A DNA stretch of 64,000 nucleotides from Carnegiea gigantea (GCA_029747015.1 JAKOGI010001329.1:194500-258499); one strand, 5' to 3'; counted from the first letter of the stretch, positions 12,396 through 23,160 are shown. The notes: generated by a model from the letters alone, not told the origin. Made by a program: numbers and translations.

Positions 12396-12689
12396 ATAAA
12401 AATTTAAATATGTATTTTATATAGTCTAAACTTTGCCATCTATGTAGATATGTTTCATCAAAATTGTATTATTGGATTACAATTTATTTTAATATGAAAA
12501 AATTACATAGACACATTACAAAACTTAAACGCAAGATCACTATTGCCACCAAGCCCTATAAAAGATGTAAGTTCCAAATTACTATTGAATTGAAAGGCAT
12601 ATGCTCAATTTTTATTAAACTCAATTAAGTGAAAAAAATTATGTTAAATTAGGTTCGGGCTATTATACAAGCCGCTAGATTTTTAAGCC
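12396..12689. other. AT-rich sequence, nothing recognised
   Basis: No gene or repeat family was recognised before the start of the short degenerate tandem repeat. Confidence 0.5.
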
Positions 12690-12880
12690 ATCAAAATCTC
12701 TTACTCTCAACTTACTTCTTGCAAACTTTGAGATTGTCAAACTCATTAACTTACAAGCTAATATTTAGAGACTCCTAAGTAACAAAATTCTTTGGCTTCC
12801 AAGTTGCAAACTTTCAAATCATCAACCTCTTGGACATCCAACTCAATTCTACAAACTCTCATGTCATTGAACTCTCTAAC
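12690..12880. repeat. Degenerate short tandem repeat, left part
   Basis: Recurrent CTTCCAAGTT/AACTTTCAAATCATCAA-like phrases of roughly 45-50 bases, the same motif family that continues at 19566-20290. The Ty3/gypsy element at 12881-19565 split this array. Confidence 0.65.
12876..12880 (+). repeat. Target-site duplication (left) of gypsy element 1
   Basis: CTAAC immediately precedes the TG of the left LTR. The matching site after the right LTR (19566-19570) is CTGAC, one transition different. A 5-bp duplication is normal for Ty3/gypsy integrases. Confidence 0.6.
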
Positions 12881-13303
12881 TGATGGGGACCATCAAGATC
12901 AAGCCTTGGATGAGCAACCAGCTAGCCTACACATGTATCCATGCTCCAAGGAAGTCAAGAATATTCATGCCTTGGTTAGAAACACCATAGAGCAATCATA
13001 TAGAATATAGGCAGATTCGACTAAAAATGAGCCCAATTTTGTGCACCTTTTGGGACTTGAAGGTGAGGGGATGATTGATTCTTTGCCCCCTATCTTTAAG
13101 TTTAAGATGTTCAGAATCCAATAAAACAAGTTGCAAAGAATTTGGAGGTCATTTGGTTGGTCAAACAGTAAGATCTTTCCAACGCTATAGGCTACGCGCT
13201 AATCCAGCACAGTCCGAATTAAAGGGAGATTTGGGCCATCAAGTTAAGGCCATTCTTTCTGAAATTTTAGGGCATAAAAGGGGACATAAATATTTATCAG
13301 ATC

Positions 13304-13320
13304 ATGGGTTCAAATCCCAT
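13304..13320 (+). promoter_or_regulatory. tRNA T-arm / Pol III B-box-like motif in LTR
   Basis: ATGGGTTCAAATCCCAT forms a perfect 5-bp stem with a 7-base loop, as in a tRNA T-arm, and contains GGTTCAAATCC, close to the B-box consensus GGTTCGANTCC. It is followed by CCAAAGCACC, like an acceptor 3' strand. An identical copy is in the other LTR at 18874-18890. No matching 5' tRNA half was found, so it is not a tRNA gene. Confidence 0.5.
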
Positions 13321-13802
13321 CCAAAGCACCCCCTTGTGTTGGTTTTATCCAGCCAACAAGACAAGCAAAACACCCTTTTACCCGGTTGCTCACTAGCCGG
13401 TACAAAGGGGTTTATTTCTTGGGTTTAGCTTTGCCCACTTGTTGAATTGACTCTTTTTGCTGCATTCTAGGCTCTTTGTAAGCTTGACACCTCATTTGGG
13501 ATGCATCATGAACCTTAATGAGGTAGATTAAGCTAGTAAGTGATGTATTGGACTAGTAAGTGACCGATAGGATGTGTAGACTCTTCCCCATGTGTACTAG
13601 CTTAGTTTTTACTGCTAGGAACGGAGGACATGACCGAATTAGCACAAAGTCAGCCTTGGTTCTCATTTGGAAGGACTTTTTGAACATATGACCTTTGTGA
13701 GTTTGAAAACTCTCTCCATTAAAATCCTAGTGTTATATCTTGAGCTTAGCAACTCAAGTGGGTCTCTAGGTCTCTTTATCTCAACTAGAAGGTGATTAAA
13801 TT

Positions 13803-13811
13803 CTATAAATA
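13803..13811 (+). promoter_or_regulatory. TATA-like box in 5' LTR of gypsy element 1
   Basis: CTATAAATA lies about 185 bases upstream of the LTR end, a reasonable place for the U3/R promoter. The homologous site in the right LTR reads CTGTAACTA, so only the left copy keeps the box. Confidence 0.45.
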
Positions 13812-13998
13812 GTTGTTATAAAGAGATTGCCCAAGTGTTCTCCAAGGGTAGCTCCTAGGATTATCCCTTGAAAGATCACTTGACTATCCAAACTCTTGAT
13901 TTTTGTCTTTGCATTTCGGCTTCATCACAATCAGTCTGTGACTACCTTTGAGTGTTCTTGTGAGTTTTGAACTTTGTTGAGGCTAGGATACATCAAAT

Positions 13999-14010
13999 TA
14001 GTATCAGAGC
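13999..14010 (+). other. Primer-binding site of gypsy element 1
   Basis: TAGTATCAGAGC starts three bases after the LTR and differs by one G-to-A change from TGGTATCAGAGC, the complement of the tRNA-iMet 3' end. It sets the element orientation as plus. Confidence 0.8.
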
Positions 14011-14100
14011 TTTGGCTACCCTCCTTGTGGCCGTAAGTTCAAACCCCAAACACAACCCTTAGCCAAACACAAACCCAACCCATAAGGAACCTTCCACGAA

Positions 14101-15091
14101 ATGTTTTTCAGCCTCACACTGGAGCAAGTGGCCGAAAAGGCCCTTAAGGAGAAGGCCGAACTTGAGGCTCAACTCAAGTGTTTGCAAACTCAACTTGGCC
14201 AACTCATGGAGGAGAAAAGGAGAAACTTATGGAGTTCTAGAAGCTCAAGCAAGCATCATGACTTGGATGATTTCGAGGGAAGCAACCCGGTTAGCTATTC
14301 AAGTGAAGAAGAGTATGAACGAAGGCCTAGGCGACATCAAAGGCAAAGAGAACAAAGCTATGGTGATTTCAAAGTTGATATTCCTGAGTTTGAGGGCCAA
14401 CTTGATCCGGACATATTCCTTGATTGGTTACAAACGGTTGAAAGAGTCATTGAATACAAGGATATCTCCGAAAGCAAAAAGATAAAACTAGTTGCCTTGA
14501 AACTTAGAAAGTATGCTTCCATTGGTGGTCTAATGTTGTGTCCAAGAGAGTGCGGGAGGGGAAAATAAGATTAAGACTTGGGAGCAAATGAAATCCAAAC
14601 TTAAAGCCAAGTTCTTACCCCCACATTATCTTCAAGATAATTTCCTTAAACTCCATCATCTCAAACAAGGTTCAAAGAGTGTAGAGGAGTACACTAGGGG
14701 CTTTGAGCAACTTCTTTTGAAGTGTGATTTGAAGGAGGATGATTCTCAAACCTTGGTTCATTATTTGAGTGGCCTTGATGAACAAATTGCCCATGTTGTT
14801 GACTTACATCCATACACCTGTCTTGACGAGTTAAGTGCCTTAGCTCACAAAGTTGAAATGTAAAAGAAAGTCAAAGGCAAGAACTCCATCCCTAAGCCTA
14901 CCCCACGACCTTATGGCTTTCAAAAACCCCCATACACTCCTCAAAGGCATTTCTCACCCTCAAACCCGAAACTCCCTGAAACCACAGCCCCACAAACACC
15001 ATTAAAACCCGCACCAAAACCCCCTAGCAAGGTTTGGTGTTTCTGTTGTCAAGGCCTTAGACATTATGCATCCGAATGTCCAAACAAAAGG
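14101..15091 (+). pseudogene. gag: gag of gypsy element 1, frameshifted
   Basis: The structural capsid/nucleocapsid gene. The first open frame (14101-14568) has a coiled-coil-like N-terminus, then VDIPEFEGQLDPDIFLDWL, the conserved entry of the retrotransposon gag domain. A frameshift near 14560-14590 moves to a second frame (14588-14863) with FLPPHYLQDNF and SVEEYTRGFEQLLLKCDL, typical of the same domain. A stop at 14861 follows, yet homology continues in that frame through a proline-rich linker to a CCHC zinc knuckle (WCFCCQGLRHYASECP) at about 15037-15084. The intact gene would be continuous with pol. It is not functional because of the frameshift and the stop. Confidence 0.85.
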
Positions 15092-15259
15092 ATGGTCTCT
15101 TTGGCCGAATATCAAGCTTCCCTAAAGGAGCTAGAAGGTGAGGAGGAGAAGGTGGAAGAAGAGAAAGGAGTGTATATGATCGAAATCATAGAGGAGGTAG
15201 AAGAAAGGCCGGATGAAGAAGAGTTGTTAGTGATTAGGAGAGCCTTAAGTGGAATTGCT

Positions 15260-15640
15260 TCTCAAGAAGATATGGAACAAAGGGAGAATATTTTCCACAC
15301 TAGATGCACCGTGAGTAGAAAAGTGTGCTCTCTCATTATTGATGGAGGAAGATGTGCTAATGTGGCATCCAAAACCATGGTGGACAAGCTCAAAATTTCA
15401 ATCACACCTCATCCAAATTCTTACACGATTCAATGGCTCAATTAAGGTAAGGGTTTACAAATCATAACCCAGTGTCTACTTCCTGTGTCCATTGGAAAAA
15501 ATTACAAAGATGAAATTTGGTGTGATATTGTGCCCATAGATGCTTGTCATATCCTATTGGGCCGGTCATGGCTTTTTGATAGAAGAGTTATGTATGATGG
15601 CCGAATGAACACTTACACTTTCACCAAAGATCATAAGAAA
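15260..15640 (+). pseudogene. Aspartic protease of gypsy element 1, disrupted
   Basis: The retroviral-type protease follows the acidic linker after the zinc knuckle. The active-site segment reads LIIDGGRCANVAS where active plant copies have D-S/T-G, so the catalytic triplet is altered to DGG. A stop at 15443-15445 interrupts the domain. The second conserved part, HILLGRSWLFDRRVMYDG, is present in the same frame at about 15547-15602. Two independent lesions indicate loss of function. Confidence 0.75.
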
Positions 15641-15789
15641 ATCACCCTTACTCCCCTTAAGCCTAGCCCACAAAAGAAACCTCAAGACAATCCCAAGTTG
15701 GATGTCTTTCTCACTACCTTACTCCACTCACAACTCCATGAATTTGATGACTTCAAGGAGTGGATTCTTTTAGGCCAAAAACTGGCCAA

Positions 15790-17160
15790 AGTGAAGGATT
15801 TTTCCCATCCTTTGCTTACCCCCCTTATAAAAGCCTTTTCCCATGTCTTTCCACAAGAGATACCCCACGGCCTACCCTCTAAAAGATCCATCCAACACAA
15901 AATTGACCTCATTCCTAGTGCCACACTCCTAAACAAGCCGGCCTACCGCATGAATCCCCAAGAGACACAACAAGTTCAAAGACAAGTGGATGAGCTCTTA
16001 TCCAAGGGCCTAATCCGTGAGAGTTTAGCCCTTGTACCATCCCGACCTTGCTTGTTCCTAAGAAAGATGGATCAATGAGAATGTGTGTGGATAGTAGGGC
16101 TATCAACAAGATCACCATTAAATATCGTTATCCCATTCCAAGATTGGAGGATCTTCTTGATGAGCTTCATGGAGCCAATATCTTTTCTAAGATTGATCTT
16201 AGAAGTGGTTATTACCAAATCCGCATCTACGAGGAAGATGAATAGAAGATAGCTTTCAAAACAAGGGCGGTCTTTATGAGTGGCTTGTTATGCCCTTTGG
16301 TTTGACAAATGCACCAAGTACATTCATGAGGCTTATGAACCAAGTTCTTAAGCCATTTATTAGAAGGTGTGTTGTTGTATACTTTGATGACATATTGGTG
16401 TATAGCCGTGGAGATGAGGAGCATTCCAAGCATTTACATGAAGTTTTGAGTGTCTTGGCTCAAGAACAACTTTATAGCAACTTAGAGAAGTGCCATTTCT
16501 TCTCTTCCCAAGTGAAATTTTTGGGTTATATTGTTTCAGCCGAAGGCATTCAAGTGGATGAAGAGAAAATTAAGGCCATCTGTGAGTGGCCTACACCTAC
16601 ATCTATCCAATAAGTCCAAAATTTCTATGGTTTGGCCTCCCTCTATAGGAGGTTTGTGAGCAATTTCAGCTTAATTATGGCACCCATGACCGAAGTCCTC
16701 AAGGCTAAGCACTTTGAATGGAATGAGCAAGCTCAACGTGCTTTTAAGGAGATCAAGGAAAGGCTTACTAGTGCCCCCGTTCTTGCACTTCCTAGCTTTT
16801 CCAAGGTCTTTGAAGTTGAGTGCGATGCTTCCGGAGTTAGAATAGGGGCTGTGTTGTCACAAGAAAAGAGGCCCATTGCTTACTTTAGTGAAAAACTAAA
16901 TGATGCCAAGAGGAAGTATTCTACATATGACAAAGAGTTCTATGCCATTGTGAGGGCATTAGAACATTGGCAGCATTACTTGGTGGGAGGAGAGTTCATC
17001 CTCCATTCGGATCATCAAGCTTTGAAGTTCATCCAGGGTCAACATAAACTCAATCCACGACATGGTAAGTGGGTGGAGTTCATGCAAGCCTTCCATTTCG
17101 TGATCCAACACAAATCCAGCCAAATGAACAAAGGAGCCGATGCACTTTCTAGGAGGTACC
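15790..17160 (+). pseudogene. pol: Reverse transcriptase-RNase H of gypsy element 1
   Basis: RT spans three reading frames. The N-terminal part is around VFPQEIPHGLPSKRSIQHKI (about 15838), the fingers are at 16048-16245 ([18 protein letters not shown], then [12 protein letters not shown]), and the palm is at 16290-16613 with [12 protein letters not shown] and the intact catalytic [10 protein letters not shown] stop at 16611 separates the thumb. RNase H follows at 16632-17160 with its acidic residues visible in VECDASG, YDKEFYAI and LHSDHQALKF. At least two frameshifts (near 16045 and 16245-16290) and two stops disrupt it. A TGG-to-TAG change at EDE*K (16243-16245) suits cytosine deamination. 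No active enzyme is possible. Confidence 0.9.
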
Positions 17161-17299
17161 TGTTACTCTCTATTCTTGAGTCCAAGGTACTTGGATTTGA
17201 GTGTATCAAGGATATGTATGCTCAAGATGAAGATTTTAAGGCTATCCTTGAGAGTTGTTCTAGTCATGCTCATGGGTCATTTCACTTGGAGAATGGTTT

Positions 17300-18478
17300 C
17301 CTTTTCAAAGGAAATCGGTTATGCATTCCCAAATGTGTTTTTAGGGAGCTTTTGTTTCAAGAGCTTCATGGAGGAACTCTAGCTGGCCATTTTGGAGTTG
17401 CGAAGACATGTTCTATGCTCAAGGAGCATTATTTTTGGCCGAAGATGTCAAGGGATGTGGAGCATTTCATCAGAAGATGCTCCACTTGCTAACTTGCTAA
17501 GGATCACATTCAGCCTCAAGGCCTTTACACCCCCTTGCCGGTTCCTCAAGGGCCTTGGGAGGATGTTAGCTTGGACTTTATCACGGGATTGCCAAGGGCT
17601 CAAAGGCATAAGGATTCTATCATGGTGGTAGTGGATAGATTCTCAAAGATGGCTCACTTTGTGGCTTGTCACACTACATTTTATGCTTCATAAGTGGCTA
17701 ATCTTTATTTAAAGGAGATTGTGCGTCTACATGGCATTCCAAGGAGTATGGTGTCTGATCGTGATACAAAATTTCTAAGTCATTTTTGGCTCACCTTATG
17801 GAAGAAGCTTGGCACTCATCTCAAGTTCAGCACCTCTTGCTAGCCCCAAACGGACGGCCAAACCAAGGTAACAAATCATACCTTGGGCACCTTACTCTGA
17901 GTATTGGTGAAAAGGAACATTAAAGGTTGAGATGAGTTGCTTTGCCATGCGAAATTTGCCTTCAACCGAACCCTAAGCAAGGCCACGGGTCTTTGACCCT
18001 TCCAAGTAGTGTATGGGAACAACCCACGGACTCCCCTTGATCTTGTTCCCATCTCTAATCCCACTAAGTTAAGTTGGGAAGCCGATAAAAGGGCAAGAGA
18101 GATTCAAGAACTTCATGCCAAGGTGCGAAAGAAGATTGAAAAGTTCAATGAGCAAGCCAAGTCCTCCATGCCAATAAGAAGAGAAGAGAGGCTTATTTTC
18201 AGCTCGGGGACTTAGTGTGGATCCATTTGAGGAAAGAAAGGTTCCAAAGCAAGCACAAGTCCAAGTTAGTGCCAAGGTCGGATGGACAATTTGAAATCCT
18301 TGAGAAGATTGGTCCAAATGCATACACGGTTGACCTTCCTGGTGATTATGGGGTGTCCACCACCTTCAACGTGACTGACTTAAGTCCATACTATGACGAA
18401 GATGAGGAAATACTGAGTTTGAGGTCAAACTCCAATCAAGCTGGGGAGGATGATGGGGACCATCAATATCAAGCCTAG
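17300..18478 (+). pseudogene. Integrase of gypsy element 1, disrupted
   Basis: The zinc-binding domain ends in CSTC (about 17490), preceded by HGGTLAGHFG. The core begins after a stop with [13 protein letters not shown] and [12 protein letters not shown] and has SDRDTKF. In the third catalytic block the usual TEV is TKV (about 17860), so the glutamate appears replaced by lysine. Stops occur near 17690, 17840, 17898, 17928 and 17994. The C-terminal part carries VWIHLRKERF and FNVTDLSPYYDEDEE, and the frame runs 27 bases past the LTR start, ending at 18478. No classical chromodomain is apparent. It cannot support integration. Confidence 0.85.
18439..18450 (+). other. Polypurine tract of gypsy element 1
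   Basis: AGCTGGGGAGGA directly precedes the TGATGGGG of the right LTR. A purine run at this place primes plus-strand DNA synthesis in LTR elements. It also lies inside the terminal pol codons, because the reading frame runs on into the LTR. Confidence 0.75.
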
Positions 18479-19565
18479 GATGAGCAACCAGCTAGCCTAC
18501 ACATCTATCCAAGCTCCAAGGAAGTCAAGAACATTCATGCCTTGGTTAGAAACACCATAGAGCAATCGGACAAAATATGGGCAGATTCGACCGGAAATTG
18601 GCCCGATTTTGTGCACCTTTTGGGACTTGAAAGTAAGGGAATTATTGACTGCTTTACCCCCTCTCTTTAAGTTTAAGATGTTAGGAATCCAATAAAACAA
18701 GTTGTAAAGGATTTGGAGGTCATTTGATCGGTCAAACAGCAAGATCTTTCCAACGCTGCAGGCTAGGCGCTAATCCGGCACAGTCCGAATTAAAGGGAGA
18801 TTTGGGCCATCAACTTAAGGCCATTCTTTTTGAAGTTTTAGGCCTGAAAGAAGACATAAATATTTATCACATCATGGGTTCAAATCCCATCCAAAGCACC
18901 CCCTTGTGTTGGTTTTATCCAGCCAAAAGGACAAGCAAAACACCCTTTTACCCGGTTGCTCACTAGCCGGTACAAAGGGGTTTATTTCTTAGGTTTAGCT
19001 TTGCCCACTTACTGAATTGACTGTTTTGCTACATTCTAGGGTCTTTGTAAGCTTGACACCTCATTTGGGATGCATCATGAACCCTAATGAGGTAGATTAA
19101 GCTAGTAAGTGATGTATTAGACTAGTAAGTGACCGATGGGATGTGTAGACTCTTCCCCATGTGTACTAGCTTAGTTTTTGCTACCTAGGAAGGGAGGACA
19201 CGGCTGAATTAGCGCAAAACCAGCCTTGGTTCTCATTTGGAAGGACTTTTTAAACATATGAACTTTGTGAGTTTGAAAACTCTCTTCATTAAAATCCTAG
19301 TGTTATATCTTAAGTTTGGTAACTCAAGTGGGTCTCTAGGTCTGTTTATCTCAACTAGAAGGTGACTAAATTCTGTAACTAGTTAATCTAAAGAGATTGC
19401 CCAAGTGTTCTCCAAGGGTGGCTCCTAGGATTATCCCTCAAAAGATCACTTGATTATGCAAACTCTTGATTTTCGTCTTTGCATTTCGGCTTCATCACAA
19501 TCAGTCCGTGACTACCTTTGAGTGTTCTTGTGAGTTTTGAACTTTGTTGAGGCTAGGATACGTCA
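18451..19565 (+). repeat. 3' LTR of gypsy element 1
   Basis: 1115 bases, pairs with 12881-13995. It begins TGATGGGGACC and ends GATACGTCA. The T-arm-like motif is conserved at 18874-18890, but the TATA-like box is lost. Confidence 0.93.
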
Positions 19566-19570
19566 CTGAC
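19566..19570 (+). repeat. Target-site duplication (right) of gypsy element 1
   Basis: CTGAC, matching CTAAC at 12876-12880 with one transition. Confidence 0.6.
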
Positions 19571-20290
19571 TTCCAAGCCAGTCCTTATAAACTCATAAGT
19601 CATCAAACTCTAAAACTTTCAAGCTAGCTTTTCCAAAATTCAATGTTATCCAACCCGTAGATTTTAAATCATTTCTTTAAGGCTCCTAGGTCATTAAATT
19701 CACAACCTTCGAGATCATATCCTTCAAACTCATAGACCTTTGCGTTGCTCTTTTATGAACTTTTCAAATTATGAAATTCTTAAGCTTCACAGACTCCCAC
19801 ATCAATCCTTGTAGACTTTCGAGTTATCAAATTCTTAGATGCTCAAGTCAGCCTGTACAGACTCCCAAGTAATCAATATCTTAGACTTCTAGTTCAACTC
19901 GTCTAAACTCCCAAGTTGTCAAACTTTCAGTCACTTTTGATGGACAACTAAGTTGATAAACTTGCAACCTTCCAAGTTAGTCCTTATAGACTTCCAAGTC
20001 ACTATTTACAGACCCCTAAGTTGTTAAACTTTTAGACTTCCAAGTTACTCTTTTTAGACTTCCAAGTTACCAACATAATCTCCTAAATCATCAAATCTGC
20101 AGACTATCAAGATGCTCTTGGCAGAGATCCCAGTCGACATATTAAACTTTTGGGTTGATAAACTCAAAACTTCCAAGTCACCTTTTGTAAACTTGCAAAT
20201 TGTTAGCAAACTTTCAAGTCATCTTTTACAAGCTCCTGAGTTATTAAACTTATAGGCTTTAAAGTCCTTTTTCCACTATTATATGTAAAG
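19566..20290. repeat. Degenerate short tandem repeat, right part
   Basis: About 725 bases of alternating phrases such as GACTTCCAAGT(C/T)AC, AAACTTTCAAGTCATC and GACTCCCAAGTTGTCAAACT, repeating with a loose period near 45-50 bases. It continues the array at 12690-12880. No codon structure was seen. Confidence 0.7.
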
Positions 20291-20519
20291 GCTTTTCACT
20301 CAAGATTGAAGGATTGAGTGAGTATACCTTCACATAGTGGTCTTCATGTCTTCTCCGCACTACAACAAGTGGAGACCTTCCAATCATCCTCCCACTTCAA
20401 AGTAGCCTTCAACTATTCCTCCCACTATAGCATGCATAGAATTTTCACATAGGACACCTAAATCAAGTATCCACACTTCACTTTCTAATTGGAGGAGTTA
20501 CATCTTCATTGTTTGATTG
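20291..20519. other. Transition between two tandem arrays
   Basis: Contains loose repeats of CCTTCAACTATTCCTCCCACTAT-like phrases, with no gene. It may be a divergent edge of either neighbouring array. Confidence 0.4.
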
Positions 20520-21480
20520 GAGAAGTCACAGTTGGAAAAAAAAAGTTAAGTCAACTCCCACTAGATTAAGTAAGGGAGCCTTCTATGAAGAATTGAATCT
20601 ATGGGGATAACTGATTTCTCATTTTAAAAGCTGAGCTCACTTTTCTATCTAATTCGAAGAGTCACAACTTAAATAATAATTTAATTAGAGGTGTCACTAC
20701 TGGAAGGAGAAGGTCAAGTTAAACCCTAACTATAATAAGTGAGGGAGTCACCTTTGCAAAACCGAATCTACGAGGTGAAATGATTTTTATCTTAAAAATT
20801 CAACCTTATTTTGATATCTAGTTAGAGGAGTCGCAGCTTTAAAAAGAGTCTTATCAAAGGAGTCATGCCAAGACAAAGCAGGTTAATTTAATCGGAACCA
20901 GATTAAGGGAGGGAATCTTCTGTGAATAATCAAATCTATGAGGAGAAATGATTCCTTTTCATAAAAAGTGACTCCATTTCGTTATCTTAGAGGAGCTATG
21001 CTTTTGCTGTCTAATCAAAAGAATCATGCCTTCATTGTCTGCTAAAAGGGGTCATGCCTTCACAATCTGATTATAGGAGCCATGCCTTATCTAGCCTTCA
21101 TCTTTTGATTTAAGGAGTGATTACTTGCCAATATGATTGGAGCAGCCATGCCTTTGCTATTTGAGTAGAAGAGTCACTGCAAGAATAAGTTAGGTGGACT
21201 CCAATTAGAGCAAATGATGGGGCCTCCTGTAAAGAATCAAATATATGGGAAGAAATGACTGCTCATCTTAAAACTCGACCTCATTTCGGAATCTAATTAG
21301 AGAAATCAGGAGTCATGCCTAGAAGAAGAAGGTTACGTCAACCCCCACTAGATTAAATGAGAGAGCCTCATATGAAGAATCAAACCTATGGGAAGAAATG
21401 ATTCATCGTCTTAAAGTCGATCTCTCCTTACTGTCTAATTGAGGCAATAATTCTGTCCGTCATTCTTGGGAAAAAGCATT
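20520..21480. repeat. Degenerate tandem array, unit about 155 bp
   Basis: The phrase (A/G)AATCTATG(G/A)GGAGAAATGATT recurs near 20604, 20763, 20932, 21238 and 21384, giving spacings of about 159, 169, 306 (two units) and 146 bases. Each unit also has AACCCC-type AACT(C)CCACTAGATTAAG(T)GAGGGAGCC and ATCTAATTAGAGGAGTCA-like phrases. The units are strongly diverged. No coding potential was seen. Confidence 0.7.
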
Positions 21481-21499
21481 AATGAAAAAGCGGGGCTAG

Positions 21500-21574
21500 A
21501 GGACAAACAAAAAAAGAAAAGAAAAAGAGAGATCTTATCACCAAAAACAAAAAAGGAAAGAAAAAAAAAAGGAG
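21500..21574. repeat. Purine-rich A/G tract
   Basis: About 75 bases dominated by A and G (AAAAAGAAAAGAAAAAGAGAG and a poly-A run), ending at the left LTR of gypsy element 2. Confidence 0.7.
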
Positions 21575-22682
21575 TGGCGCATACTAAGCCCCAAATCAAC
21601 TCTTGACTACACCCTTAGCCACACTAAAGTTTAAGTCATTCTTCCTTGAGCAAGGTGGTCACCACCCACCACTTCACTCGATTTCAACTTGGCCTCTCAC
21701 CATTCAAACGATGTACAAATAAGGCAATCGATGCTTCATTGGGAAGCTTAGAGAGTTGGATTTAGGATGATGCAATAAAATTTCAATTTAGGTTGCATTT
21801 TGATTTCCTAAAGTGATAAAAATCCTAACTCATACAGTGCAGGGTTTTATCGGGAAAACTTACTGAATTTTGGTCGAGTTTAAATCCTAGCTACTGAAGC
21901 CCAAATGAAGCAAGCCCAACCAAAGCAAGCCTAAGTTTTGCTGATTCCTAGCATGCCTATTTTAGTCCCATGTTGCTAAATTTGGCATACTTTTTTTAAT
22001 ATTAGGAGAAATGGCCCAAATATGTGAGGTATGCACAAAATTCTAGTTTTGGAGCAATCTAAAAAATGGCCTTAATTGCGGAGGATACAACTGCCATATA
22101 TGAGATTAATTAGCATGGGTGATTTTTTACACAACAAGGACTATTTTCGAAGCGGCGGGGCCGCCATTAGTGGAGTAAAGCCTTCTAAAAGCTTCTTAGA
22201 ATATGGAGGATAAATCCTGAAAAATACAGCTCATCATGATTGTAATTACCTTATCATCTTTATTTAATTTTCGAAGATATTTTGTATGTCCCCTATTGGC
22301 ACACTTGCCCTACTAATGTAACAACTATTCCCCTTTATTTTGGGTATTTATAGACTTAATTACCTCCATGTAAGCTCAGCTTGAGTTGACGTATGAAATG
22401 GAAGGCTAAAGGCCATCTTTTCTCCAAAAATCTCTACATCTTTAGCTCTTAAATTAAGAGTGGTGAATAGAGTCTTTCCTTTAGAATTATTCTTTAGTGA
22501 CTATCAGCCTTTAGGAGATGAATGTGATGTAAAGTAATTAAGCCATCATCAGTATCTTATATTGGGCACAAAACTCAAAATCCCTCTTGATTCTTTGAGA
22601 TTGAATCCAAGAGCAGCATATTTTGAGTGTGATTATGCCCTTAACACATTGATCTTGGGAGTTTGAGGAACCATCCTCATCA
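21575..22682 (+). repeat. 5' LTR of gypsy element 2
   Basis: Begins TGGCGCATACTAAGCCCC and ends ACCATCCTCATCA directly before the PBS. It matches 36882-37957 throughout with many substitutions and small indels. A TATTTATAG TATA-like sequence lies at 22345-22353. Confidence 0.85.
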
Positions 22683-22685
22683 AGT

Positions 22686-22697
22686 TGGTATCAGAGC
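22686..22697 (+). other. Primer-binding site of gypsy element 2
   Basis: TGGTATCAGAGC, a perfect match to the usual tRNA-iMet complementary site, three bases after the LTR end. It fixes the LTR boundary and plus orientation. Confidence 0.93.
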
Positions 22698-23160
22698 TAG
22701 AGCTTCTCTTGGGTCATTATTGAATGAAAACCTTCATTAATTTAATCACCTCACTACCTTTTCATTTTCACCCCAAAAATTCACATTTTAACTCTTTAAA
22801 ATTTTTCTTCATTTGCCTATCTTCTTCAACCCTCATTAGCCACAAAGAACCCTAATTATAGCCTAAATACAATCACTAATCCAAACATATGCCCAAGACT
22901 CCACAAAAAGCGTTCAAAAAAAGTCTGTCAAAAATCACCCAAGTAGAAATTTGGCATGGCCTACTGATGTTGCTTGGTATGACCATGCCACCCGCCTACA
23001 CACAATGTTTTCCCTGAGATTTAGTACGGTCACGCCGTGCCCCCAAGCATGACTGTTCCACTCTTTGTTTCTCGTTTTCTTGCCCGTGCCACACCTTGCA
23101 TGCCCGTGCTTCCTCTATTTTCATCTTTTACCCTCTTTTCACTTACAAACCCTTATCAAC

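Larger units (their letters stand above)
12881..13995 (+). repeat. 5' LTR of gypsy element 1
   Basis: 1115 bases, TG...CA ends, followed directly by the PBS region. It keeps a TATA-like sequence at 13803-13811 about 185 bases before the LTR end and a tRNA-T-arm-like segment at 13304-13320. It is the same length as its partner at 18451-19565, with scattered mostly transition differences. Confidence 0.93.
12881..19565 (+). mobile_element. Ty3/gypsy LTR retrotransposon 1, inactive
   Basis: A complete structure on the plus strand: 1115-bp LTRs at 12881-13995 and 18451-19565, both beginning TGATGGGGACC and ending in CATCA or CGTCA; a degenerate tRNA-iMet PBS; gag with a CCHC knuckle, then protease, reverse transcriptase, RNase H and integrase in that order (Ty3/gypsy order); and a purine tract before the right LTR. 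The coding region has several frameshifts and stops, so it is dead. The LTRs show about 16 differences in their first 165 bases, so the insertion is old. Lineage within plant chromovirus-like elements was not assigned; no canonical chromodomain is visible. Confidence 0.93.

Noticed and set aside
13296..13330. A tRNA gene in the gypsy LTR
   Set aside because: Only a T-arm and an acceptor-like 3' strand are seen; no D-arm, anticodon arm or 5' acceptor partner.
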